A stretch of DNA of 64,000 nt from the NCBI GenBank assembly GCA_015501595.1, contig JADNRX010000257.1, positions 1 to 64,000 of the forward strand, given 5' to 3'. Below are positions 23,268 through 34,135 of the stretch, one piece after another. Within the stretch, counting starts at the first letter, position 1. Each line of letters opens with the position of its first letter. The stretch is from Hymenopellis radicata (taxonomy: Eukaryota > Basidiomycota > Agaricomycetes > Agaricales > Physalacriaceae). Under the pieces are notes generated by a model. That model did no database searches. It saw only the letters and a program-made list of their open reading frames with translations, and was not told where the DNA came from. Made by a program: the position numbers and the translations under genes.

Positions 23268-24713
23268 CAGGAAAAACTGTAAATTCTACATACGTCTACG
23301 TAGGTCTACATAGCCCAGGTAGGCCAGGTACAGAGGTACCCCTATACGTAGCCCTAGCGTAGACATCACCAAGCTGTACGTATACCTCCTGTAGACCTAC
23401 GTAGACTACACCGCAAATACAATATACCTGCAGCCAGACCACCTCCGGTGGTTCCGTCAAATATGAGGAATATCAGAAAAGAATCAGGCAGGAAGAGGAG
23501 GAAAACACAATATATTGGCACATAAATGAAGACATGTACACGACAGGATAGCTAATGGTAAATAGGGAGAGGGAAAGTAGGTAGGACAGCTCGCGATGAA
23601 GTACGTCGTGCAGACTTGGAACATCACACTGCCCTGCATATGGCGGGGTCAGTGACATGGCACTACGAAGCTGAGGGAGAGCGATTCGCCAGTGGCGCCG
23701 CCAAGGTCGTCGGGCCCCATTCCTGTTTGGTCGTTGTTGGCGCCTTGGTTACGGTATGCTCCTCGCTGGTTGTGTCTCCCCTCGTGGGTTGGGGCCTCGT
23801 TCGTCGCAATTAGGGCCTCGTTCTACATTCGTCGCAGATAGAGCCCCGTTCGTCGCAGATCGGTCCTCGCTGGTCGCAGTTGGGTCCTCGCTGGTCGCAG
23901 TAGGGGGTCCTCATTAGTCGCAGTCGGGAGCCTCATTAGTCGCAGTCGGGAGCCTCGTTGGTCGTGTGTCGTTCGTGTCCCACTCCTCGTTGGTCGTGTC
24001 TCATTCCTCGTTGGTCGTGTCTCGCTCCTCGTTGGTCATGTCTTGCTCCTCGTCGCTCGCGCTTCCTTGTTCAAACGCGTTCACGTTTTGTCGGTCGTGT
24101 AGCTCTGCTAATCCTGTGCCGTTGTCGGTCATGCAGCTCGAGTACATTGTTCTAGGCTGTCAACGAAGACGCCTCGGCCCGGTTGTTTGAATCGCGTCCA
24201 GAAGCACAGCGAGGTGACAGAGACAAGCATGGCATGGGGAAAGGAGGAATGGGCGACTGGGCGGAGTTCAGAAAATAAATTTGAGTCTTGCCGCGGATGA
24301 CGTGTTGCGCACGGACCATTTGATCGACTGGACTTGGCAAGATTTCTGCCACTTAGGTTTCCGGATCCACGACTTGACGATATCGACTCGAATGCTTAAA
24401 ATCCACGATGGACAGTTAATTTCTTCTTCATTGCAATATGCCTCGACAGTGCACATGAAGCCTCTCATTAATGCTCCAAAAATATTTTCGCCATGGCTGC
24501 TGCCGACCACCGTACACTTCACCAGCAACTACGTAGATCTATGTAGTGCTCACCAAGTACATAGATCTACGTAGTGCTCACCAAGCTGTACATAGATCTA
24601 CGTAGTGCTCACCAAGCTGTACGTAGATCTACGTAGGTCTATGTAGACACGTCCCTTCTTACGTACCCTACGTAGACAGGCCCCCGATCTATGTAGAATT
24701 TCAGATTTCCCTG
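23268..24713. mobile_element. Non-autonomous element E2 with CTACGTAG subterminal palindromes
   Basis: Inverted ends: CAGGAAAAACTGTAAATTCT from the left and CAGGGAAATCTGAAATTCT read inward from the right. Inside each end is a cluster of ctacgta(g)/gtagatctacgtag palindromes: about 23285-23410 on the left and 24530-24700 on the right, where 'agtgctcaccaagctgtac' repeats three times. The interior holds a minisatellite of about 20-25-bp TCGTTGGTCG-type units (23820-24050). The adjacent 8-mers GCGAACAT and ATGAATGT match at four positions and differ only by transitions, so a decayed target duplication is possible but unproven. Confidence 0.65.
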
Positions 24714-25280
24714 ATGAATGTTACTAAGCGACATTCGTTTCCGGCACTGAAATGTACTGAAAGTCAGTGCGGTTCAAAGGATCGTGCGCAAGCATACGTT
24801 AGCGAGCATGTTTTCTTGTGGCGCGTGAGCGTAGCATAGGAGGTGCCAGAACTGAGGAAAAAGCAGGGTATGATACGACGGCAAGATGCTCCGGCAAATT
24901 CCGGGAGTCGATTTGTCCCACGGGCCTCGCCGATGTGACCTACACCCCACCATTGCACTTATGGCTTCTGCATTTCTACTGATATCTTCTCAGAGATACT
25001 TCCAACATTTTCTGTGTGCGCACCTCCTTTTCGTTTCCCGTCTGCAGTCCAAACCTGCTGATGTAACACATTTCCTCTTGACCGCGCCATGATACACGCT
25101 AGACGCTTAAAGCGTCCTTGAGAGCTCCTTCCTCGTTCTCTGATACCCCTCGCGACTAAGACTTGGAGACGGAATCATCTCGTTCATCCTAGACGTGCTT
25201 GTGACGAAAAGAGAACAACGACGCGCGCGATCACTTGAAGGGCCATGTTGTCAATGCAGCCTCATCAAAGCCCCGGACAC

Positions 25281-25287
25281 TTATAAG
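25281..25287 (+). promoter_or_regulatory. TATA-like box of the C2H2 gene
   Basis: TTATAAG lies 58 bases upstream of the start codon at 25345, the spacing expected for a TATA box with a short leader. A CT-rich, A-poor leader follows. Confidence 0.5.
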
Positions 25288-25344
25288 GCACGTTCTCAGT
25301 GAATTCTGGAACAACACTCACTTTTCGCCCGCTCCTTTACTATT

Positions 25345-26419
25345 ATGACTTTCAGCAACTCCAACCTGTGTCTACCATATCCTCCGACGTTGCAGGACAA
25401 CTCGGAGGCACCATGGGATCTCAGCATTCACGCTGAACACACCGAACTTGACCTTCTGTACGACAATTACGAACGCTGCCCTGATCTCTTTCCCGATCTC
25501 CGTCTACCTCACCATGAATGCGGAAACGAAAGCGACATGCTCTTGGACATGCTCGCTTCCACCGGTCCATATTCTATGAATGCACTCCCAAAGCATCATT
25601 CCACCCAACTGTATCCTGCTGGCACTCAAGATCCTCGTGTCCTCCCAGGTCCGATTCCATGCGATGATAATGCCGACGACTTCTCCTCGTATTACCAAAC
25701 AGTATTACAATCATTCACGGAGCCTTCCAGTTTCTCTGGTCTTTCGTCGTATACCAGTAGGACACACCCACAGGATCTTCCTTCCCTCGGGTGGAATCCA
25801 TCCTGGATTCCGCCACTCGACAACATTAGCCATTACGCCACACCAGGTGTGGTGTCCCAGGAGGCGCCGCAGAATGATCTAGAGCTGGGCACCACTACAG
25901 GGTCGATTATAACTTCTTGTTCATCATCCACACCGGGATCTTTTATGGGCTGTAGTACAGTGAAATTTCGGTTGCACGCTACATCGCCTGCGCCCACTGA
26001 TTCGAGTTGTATGAATTCGACGATCATTGGATCTCCTCGCTTGTCGATAGGCTCCGTGTTCCGACAGAAACGGAAGGCCATCCTGGCGCAGAACCCGGAA
26101 AACAATAAACGTAAGTATGAACATCCTGCCAGAGTTTCGCGGTTTGCTGACCGTCTGTGTCAGCTTGCTTGTCGTGCGAAATGGAATTCAAGTCTAACGA
26201 TAAATTGAAGAGACATGAACTATCGGCCCATTCTACGACAAGTAAGCCCATTCTTTCCTCAGTTTCTCGGAGTCTCAACCGCTGAATGGTGTTTCTACAG
26301 AATTCTCGTGTCCCGAGTGTCCCGCTACCTTTGGTAAAAAGAGATGCTGGACGTATCATCATAGTCGAATGCACAAGTTCCAAACGACTCATGGCGCCCA
26401 AATCTCATTATCAGCTTAG
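25345..26419 (+). CDS. C2H2 zinc-finger protein, probable transcription factor
   Basis: Three exons (25345-26110, 26164-26241, 26301-26419) with introns of 53 and 59 nt (gtaagt/cag and gtaagc/cag) give 320 aa and close perfectly in frame. Residues 1-250 are Ser/Pro/Thr-rich, acidic and probably disordered, as in activation regions. A basic RQKRKA patch precedes two tandem fingers, residues 257-278 (C257, C260, H273, H278) and 285-306 (C285, C288, H301, H306), both C-x2-C-x12-H-x4-H. The fingers are encoded only after splicing, which supports the intron model. DNA binding in the nucleus is expected; targets are unknown. Confidence 0.85.
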
Positions 26420-26585
26420 ATACGACCCGATGTCCTTACGAAGTTGAGACAATTTTAACCCGAATCAAACATTCCATCTGCTATTGAGAAAGCAGCAATT
26501 AAAGAGTAACTCCAATCCAATCTGCGAGGCATGTATGTATCAAGGTTACGGTGGGCATAGGTAAGTAAACAATCCATAGAACAAT

Positions 26586-29500
26586 TCACTCCTTAAGCTG
26601 TAAGAAGACCTTCAGTCGATCCCTAAGACTGTCCTCCTCTCTCCGTGCACCATCCTGCAAGTCCTCCAGCTCCTTTACTCGCCTCTTCAACGCGTCGCCC
26701 TCCTCCTTCAACCTCCTGTTCTCTTCCATCAAGCCCCGCTCCCGGACTTCCCAACCGTCCTTCGCGGCATGCAGCTTCTCAATCTCCCTCTCCTTCCTCT
26801 CCAAGTCGCGCTCCTTTCTATCCAGCTCACGTTCCAACCGATCCAGCATCCGCGATTCGGCCATACTCGCAATGGGCGACATGTAGCGCTCGCTGAACAA
26901 AGACGGCTGCCTTTCTTGAGCGGTCGATTGTCCCGACGACGGACGAGAATGCCATTGCGGGGGATCAGGTATACGGAACGACGAGTCGTCCATGTCCATT
27001 GCTTGCGAATGTGGGCTGGCCACTGTCGAGCCAGAGGACGGCGGGACGACAGGCTGAGTTGGCGGAGGACCAGACATCGAGATGCTTGACGCTGCCTGAC
27101 TCGACGGAGGAAGTGACTGATGCTTCGTTCGTTGGGGTGAGGGGGTCGGCAATCGATACTGCGGGAATTCTTCTCGAGGAGACGATGATTCAGTACGCGG
27201 AGCAGAAGCCGTTGCTTGTGTGCTCGTATAAGGAGTCTGATCCTTGGGTGTAGCCACCTGGGAAGTAGTCGCATTTGGAACGGCATTCGAGCTCGCCATG
27301 GAGAGAAAGGGCGTGGAAGTGAACACGGCGCCCTGGTTGATATCATTCTCCAGCTCAGCCAAATCCACTGCCACCTCCTTTCCCTTCTCGCCCTGCTTCA
27401 CAGGTGACTTCGGCGGGAGGCCCCCACTTGGGAGCCTCTTCCTTGGATCCATGGGGAGCGCCACAAGCGGTTCCTTCCCTGCCGAAGCCGTCCTGGTCAT
27501 CCGCCGTTCGCTAGACGGACTACTAGTCACGTGTGGCTGGACAGCCTGGGGACGCCAGCCATAGTTGCTACGCCTAGCCATGGTCTTTAATCGTTGGGGC
27601 GGTGGCGGTGGCGGCGGCGCTTCATCGTCCTCAGATTCAGATGGTGATGGCGTCAACTCCTCGTCGTCCTCATCCGCTTCCTCGTCCTCATCTGCTGCAG
27701 TACTTACGTTCCTTTTTCGAGGTCCAGGACACGGCCGATGTGAGAGTTTGCACCGCCGACACTTCATTGTCCTATCGGAGCCCTTTATCGGATAATGGCA
27801 TGACATTCCCCTTGGAGCACAGTTTGGGCACTGCACGTAGGTTTAGCCAAGCGCTCCGCACCTGCGAATAGTAACATACCTTTTCCTCCCTCTCCGTAGG
27901 AATCAAGTCCCATGTTTTGATATTGACCCGCGATATCAGGGTCCCTACCAAAGGCGCGTGGTAGTCAATCGACAACGCCACCATCTCGCTCCAATCATTC
28001 GCGCTGACTACCGCCTTTGCTTGCGCTTCTTCCTGCTCCGACATTTTAGGCACGAGATCACGCAGAGCAGTATACCAAGCCGTTTTCTGGGACTCCTCGA
28101 CCGGGGGAGTGTGGTAAAGATCCGTAAACTGATCATGGGAAGGTAAGAAGGCAGATCAAGATGAGCAGAGACCAAGGGGAAAAACTTACACGATTAAGCA
28201 GGTTGTTGTTGTCAACCGAGCTGAGTACCTGAGACGATTGATGTGTGGAGGAGGGCTCTGGGAGTGCAGAATGCGCCCGAGAGGTAGGCCCAGTCGTCTC
28301 CGTAGTAGGCAGCCACCCACTCGGGAGCGGTAAGGCTTGAACTGGCGTCTCCTTGACCGGCGACTGAGACTTAACCTTCGTAGCAGGCTTCACACTCGAT
28401 TCCCAACATCCATCTTCCTGCTTTGCAAGATAACAACTTCTGCATGGTTTCTTCTCTTTCTGCCCCAGAGCAATATACTCGCACGTTGTCTTCCGTTTCG
28501 TGCATTCATCGCACTAAAAATAGTCTCGATAAACGGAACACACATACGAAGGGAGGGAGCATACCGCCTTGAGCGCAACTGCCGGGACCAAATCCCAGTC
28601 GTAAACACTCCGCTTCCCATAAATGACGGTCGAGTTCAACTTGACGCTCTTCCGTCCTGGTAGCCCTAGATGCACCATCTGGACCCAATGCCCGCGAGTC
28701 ACTGCGTCCTTGATCTTCTTCTGTGCTTGTGCTTCGAGTTTCGCGGCCCAGTCCCGCAATTCTCCAATCCATTCGCTATCGGGAAGCCTTTGAACTTTCG
28801 TTTTGTCGTAATAGACGGCGAGGAACTGGAAAGACGATTAGGGGGACTGGATGGAAACGCAAGGAGGGAAGACGAGCACATTTTCTACAGACATATCCTG
28901 TGGCGGTCGGGGCTCGTCGCTAGGCGAACACCTCTTCCCCAGCATCACACACCACCTGCACTTTACTGGGCGTCCTACACCAACATTATACCGACGTCGA
29001 GTTTGACACTCCACTTCCTTTTCGACACAGTTGTGACACTAAAGAGCAAAACAAAATCAGCATGTCGTGCATATGAAAGATACACTGCAATGACGTACAG
29101 CAGTGTTCATCTTTATGGGAAACATATCCCAATCCGTTACATAGACTCGGTTGTTATCGAGTTTTGCTTCTGGGATACTCTCCTTGATACCGGCAAACAC
29201 AAGGTCAGTCCAGTGCTCGGGAGTTATGACATCTTGTAGCGTGTTCAGCGTCGCATCGTCCATGTCCCTGAGCATATTTCGTAAATCGGAAATCCATTTG
29301 GGATTGTTCAGGCGAGCTTTCGTGTCTTTGTAGAACGCTACGACCTAGGCGGAATCAGTTTCTATAACGAAGACGCGACGAGTACATACATCGGCGGCGC
29401 CTGCAGGTACTTCCACATCTGTATTCATGTGCTGTCGAACCCCGTCAAACTGGAAATCCGACTCGACGCCAGCCTGGCGCATCGACCTCCGCTCTGGGTG

Positions 29501-30949
29501 CGGACGCTTGAGCTCGCAAGCTCGTCGGGTAAATATGCACGCCCGGCATAGCAGTACATTCGCGTTCGTTAACAGGCAAGAAATTTTACGCTTGACGCAG
29601 TGAGGGCACTGTTTCAATATGGGGTGAGTACAGGAAGACATGGATTGAAAGGGTAAAACGGAAATCGACGAACTGGAGTAGGAGAGGGAACTGGAACGAG
29701 ATCCCAGTCGACGATTGGCGTGGCGCCGTAGAGTTTTCCATCGATGAACGGATAGGGCCCGTTGGTACTGAGTGGGAGTGTCTGGTAAACAATCTTTGCC
29801 CACACATCGGGTCCGATTTGTTCGCGTGCTGATGCTTGTTGTTTGATGTTCATAACAAGTAAAAGCTGCGTGAGACCCTTCACCCATGCAGTCTCGTCGG
29901 CCAATCTTTTTTCAACATTATTGAATAGGGAGAGAACCTCTTGAAGAGGCAATAGAGCTACAACCTGAAAAAGAGAAGTTTAAGCGAAAGTGGAAGACGG
30001 AAGAAATATCGCTACTGACGTCGTCTAGGGTGACGTCTCTCCTCTCCGTTGAGGACTGGGTCTTGCTGGTCTCGATGCGCTTAGACGGATGGGAGGGACT
30101 ATCGTCATCGGCTCGTTTTCGTTTCCCTAGCGTCGAAACACACTGCTGTCCTGTGATGAGGCATTCCCGACAGCTGGCCGCCACCGCATGCGCAATTTCG
30201 CAAGGCAAGTGATGTGCTCTACACCTGTCGCACTGCAGGATCCGGATTGAGATATGGCGCACATGATGCGAAGATAACTTACGGGATCTGCCATGGGAGT
30301 TGGGAAAAGATCCCATTCAAAAATGAGGGCATGCCCAACTGTCTCCCCGATGAGCTTACGGCCGTCCACGGCCCGAATGCCTGGAAAGACCAGCTCGCTC
30401 CAGATTTCCGGGCGCGATTGTGTACGCGTTTGAACCATCTCATTAGGCGTCATCAAGGACACTATATGCCGCAGGTCAGCGACCCACTGGCGCCGGTTAC
30501 TCTTGCACTTCGTGGATTTAAATTCGGAATCAAACTGAATGGAAATTCAGGATTTCAGTATGTACAGCGCAGCGCAATGTGAAGTCATACTCACCCAAGT
30601 AATACGATCGACGTGCTGGGCCGTGAGCTCTGACCAAACCTGCTCCCCGACATGGGTACGCGCGAGTTTTTGGTTCTCAGGTTCAAGTTTGTTCAGTAGT
30701 CCGCGCAGCTTGGTCAGCCATGTAAGCTTCTGGTCTGCCTGTGTCGGCGTCTCCGAAAACACGTCTTTGAACTGTCGTTTATGCAATGTTAGCGCGATTA
30801 TAAGAATTGTACGGATTGCTGCCAAATACCGTGTCGTAGATGCTCGCGTCCTTCTCGGCATACATTTGCGTCATAATATCGCGTTTCCTAAGGGTAGCCA
30901 CGGGGACGGTGCGCGGCGTGGATTCGTTGGGAGGCGCGCTTCCTGACAT
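26586..30949 (-). CDS. Modular protein with five tandem Zn2Cys6-like clusters (12 exons)
   Basis: Exons (minus): 30949-30830, 30771-30595, 30534-30283, 30232-30020, 29964-29674, 29608-29390, 29344-29099, 29038-28889, 28825-28565, 28513-28190, 28128-27880, 27830-26586. All 12 lengths divide by three and all 11 introns (45-65 nt) are phase 0, giving 1248 aa. A helical exon with a W(D/E)xxV...(D/E/T)WD(L/M)xP core is followed by an exon starting at the first Cys of C-x2-C-x6-C-x9-15-C-x2-C-x6-8-C. The pair occurs five times (clusters at residues 184, 352, 507, 644, 835), preceded by an unpaired helical exon (41-99). The last exon adds a Ser/Pro-rich stretch and a coiled coil (about residues 1130-1230). 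The spacing fits fungal Zn2Cys6 clusters; a nucleic-acid-binding role is inferred. Five separate paralogues are less likely, since no stop or start falls between modules. Confidence 0.85.
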
Positions 30950-31286
30950 GACGATGATGGTAGGAGGCAAGGGGAATTCAAACTCCGATCGTGATCACCC
31001 TCCTATCCATCTACTTACTGATCCATTCAAGCTCTTGCATATTGCCGAAAGCTCCGTTCTGGACGCAAAATTGGGGTTGCCCGCCTCTTTTTGCGTTCCT
31101 CTTTAGCACACTCGTCGTATATATGGAGAACCGCCCTCCGAGTCTGCCAGCACCAGCTCGGAATCTGTCTGACTTCCCTTGACTGTCCATCGAGACGACC
31201 TGCTTCTTCACCCATCGTATACTCGTGTCGTCACTCGTGACTAGGCCCAGTTCGCACTTCATGCATTACGACGGACTCTGGCTAAC

Positions 31287-31439
31287 TACTGTCCTATTTC
31301 GACCGTAAGTTCACGTCACAGGTCACAAGGCCTCTGAATTTCCTTATCGGACACCGGAAAACGCCTCCGATCACTTATCAGGCGTGGGAAGGTCAAAAAA
31401 TTCAAAATTTTGTGAACTTACGGTCGAAATACTACAGTA
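31287..31439. mobile_element. TA-type MITE, family 2 (153 bp)
   Basis: Inverted repeats of 28 bp with two mismatches: TACTGTCCTATTTCGACC on the left, and TACTGTAGTATTTCGACC read from the right, continuing GTAAGTTCAC on both sides. TA is the likely target duplication. The ends resemble those of the 13191 and 45964 elements (TACTGTAG..TTTCGACCGTA), so they may use the same transposase. It lies upstream of the modular zinc gene. Confidence 0.8.
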
Positions 31440-31817
31440 CTCTCATCGAAAAACCCATTCGGGAGCCTTGAAAGGGTAGACCACTACACTTACCGTTCAC
31501 TCTCAATCAACTGGTTTACTGGTATTGCCATTGGTCAACAGAAGTACGGAGGTTCAACGCTTTCTCCGTGAGAACCCATGCTTGATTTAATTCATTCATA
31601 ATTGCAAGAATCAACTCGAGGACTGATTGTTGAGTCCCAGGATTTGATCCCCTACGACGCCCCTACTGCCTCTCTTCAACGGAGCCCGGGAGTCAAGCGG
31701 CCTGCAAACGTTCCAGAGAAGGGAACGGTAGTCTGAGATACCGCCGTCCCGTTTTCATTCGGGAAACTCTCTGCTTTTCCTGTATGTGTTTACAAGTCCA
31801 CTCATTCAGGAACTTAT

Positions 31818-33559
31818 CAGTAAGTACCAGCCTGTATGGTTGGTATGGAGTCATGCCAACCATACCAACCATACAGCCATGATCGTGTATGGTGACATAA
31901 ATGACCTGCATACCACCATACACGCTCCCGCCACCAGCCATACAGAGCCATACAGAGTGACCATACTATACCATACCTGCCATATTCCAGGCTTCAATGC
32001 CACAATTTGCTTGTACGACGGGTAGGATGGGGGAATATGAAATGTGCATTGAGCTACAACTACTACACAAGCATGATATACCAAAATACAGGACAGCTAG
32101 TGCTACTGGGAGGCTCGCGGCGCCACATGTTGTGGCGGTGGGTGGGTGGATGACCCAATCCTCCTTTTTCCACTGTCTTAGGCACGACCATGGGGACCTA
32201 CTATGGCCGTCGGAGGCATACTTCAGCGGCTCAGGTGGTGGTGCATCTGCATGTATATTAGAACGGGGATCAGGCAGTCTACGAATCTCACCTTGTTACA
32301 TGTACCGCGTCGCGATCTTCCAGTGCATCAGCGTTGTCGGTTATCTTGAGAACTCGCCGTCTGTGCAATGTCGCTGCCTCGTCTTGTCTTGCTCGCAATC
32401 TTGCCGTGTCCTCCTGCAGTCTCCGCTCGGGTTCAAGCGTTGTCGTGGCTCGCAGTCGTTGTTGTAACAGTCGTGAGTGTCGCGGCTCGTCATGTCATCA
32501 TCGTCGTCGCAGCTCATCATCATCATCGTTGGGTCTGCACAGCGGTCCGCAATTCTTGCTGATGGTGTCCATCGTCCTCGTAATCGTGCTCGTCCTAGTA
32601 TCGGCCTCGTAAGTATCTGTGGTAGTCGTAAGTACCTGTCCTCATCCTTGTGCCCAGTGTCCTCGCCCTCGTACCCGACATCCTCGTCGTACTTGCAGTC
32701 GTTATCGATATTGTGGTCCTCGTCGTCTTGGTCCTCGTTGAAGACATAGCCAGACGAAATCTGATGAGAATATGGAGAAAAGCACGCACCTCGACGCCGT
32801 GCTGGCAGCAGACAGCGCACCGGCGAGCTCCTAAGTCTTGAGGACGTTATCGTCGTGCTGCTGCGGTCGCGGTCATTGTACCGTTGTGCTGTCGTCGTCG
32901 CGTTAATGTTGTTGATGAAAAAGAGAGCAAAAAACGTGCACCTCGCCAACGCCGGCCGTCAGCAGACAGCGTAGCGTCAAGCGAGCTTAATCCTCCAACC
33001 CGTGGTGGTCGCAATCATCGAGTCCGGGTACGAACAGCCTCGTTCGAGGGCTTACGCATCCTGCGGGGCCGCCGGGGCTCTTCAAGCCCGCATATCTAGA
33101 AAAAAAGGGACTAGCCAAGAGTTAGATGAATAAAGAACGACACCTGGAAGGCCCGCGTCCCGAGGTCGGGTCGTCGGTGCCTAGGCGTCGCGAAGCAGTG
33201 GCGGTTAGAGCTCGTTAGAGGACAAGAGCTGCTCGAACGCAAAGTCAACATGCATGTGATCGATTGCGTGCTCACGCACAGACCATGCATCTCGGACCGG
33301 TGCTTTGCCGGATCCGTCAACGCGCTGTCTTCAACATCGACAACCAATGCACGTAGAGTCGTAGACAAACCAACTACACTCGCACAGGAGTCCCTATATC
33401 ACACTTTCCATAGCTATTGATTTTTCCCCCAGACATGTGTATGGCAAATGTGCCCATGTATGGTCATCTGGGTGTCTGGCATCGTATGGCAAGTATGCTA
33501 CCATGCCTTGCCATACGCCATGCTGCACCATACACTGCCATAACGATAGGAATTTACTG
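31818..33559. mobile_element. Non-autonomous element E3 with CCATAC subterminal array
   Basis: The left part (31830-31985) and right part (33435-33545) are filled with CCATAC/GTATGG hexamers, at least ten on the left and seven on the right. The presumed ends are CAGTAAGTACC and, read inward from the right, CAGTAAATTCC; no clean target duplication is visible. The interior shares two blocks with E1: a 40-base block around 33050-33095, with cctgcggggccgccggggct identical in both, then a GAACGACACCT..AGGTCGGGTC block, plus exon-like ends with the ALSA signature before GTGC donors at 32889-32788 and 32941. No transposase is present. Confidence 0.6.
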
Positions 33560-34135
33560 ATGCAAGTGGATTGAAGGATAGAGAAAGTTTCTTTGTTCTC
33601 GTCGCCCTATTCAACGCCTGTGCGATCCAATCCCAGAATTTGCGAGAGTTGCCGTAGCTTCCTCGATTCATCGAGAGGGCGCTGGTTTAATAGCAAAGAA
33701 GGAGAGTCCTTCTGACACGCAACATGTCAGCCGCGACAACATTATCTGTGCAACAAAGGAATAGCTTATCCAGCGAGGACGACCTGGACGTCGAGATGTG
33801 GGTTCAACGGAACCTTCACGAAGGGACCAGATAGTCTCCCAGGTAGCGCAGCGAAGGTGGTCGTCAAATCCTAGACGGCATGCGACGGAAAAGATCGGCA
33901 GCGGATCGAATACACCAAATGGCATGAAACGCAGAACACTGTACAGTAAAACGTAATGTGTGGCGTATAGATCGCCTTGTTCATGTCCTTCCACTGATTC
34001 TCGTTTGGGCATCCTAAATGCCGTAGGCATCATGCGCCGCAGATTAGCGACACCACATATCATCTTTTATAGAAGCGAGTCGTACGATTCTCGAAGCTCA
34101 ATTCGACCGGGACACGTACAGAACATGCACACTAT

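Noticed and set aside
32341..32949. 202-codon minus-strand frame in E3
   Set aside because: Low-complexity Arg/Asp translation of trinucleotide-rich sequence; only the short shared exon-like ends are worth keeping.
33668..34063. 131-codon minus-strand frame downstream of the ketopantoate reductase gene
   Set aside because: Open and protein-like, but no family recognised, no flanking exons and directly in the probable 3' region of the upstream gene.
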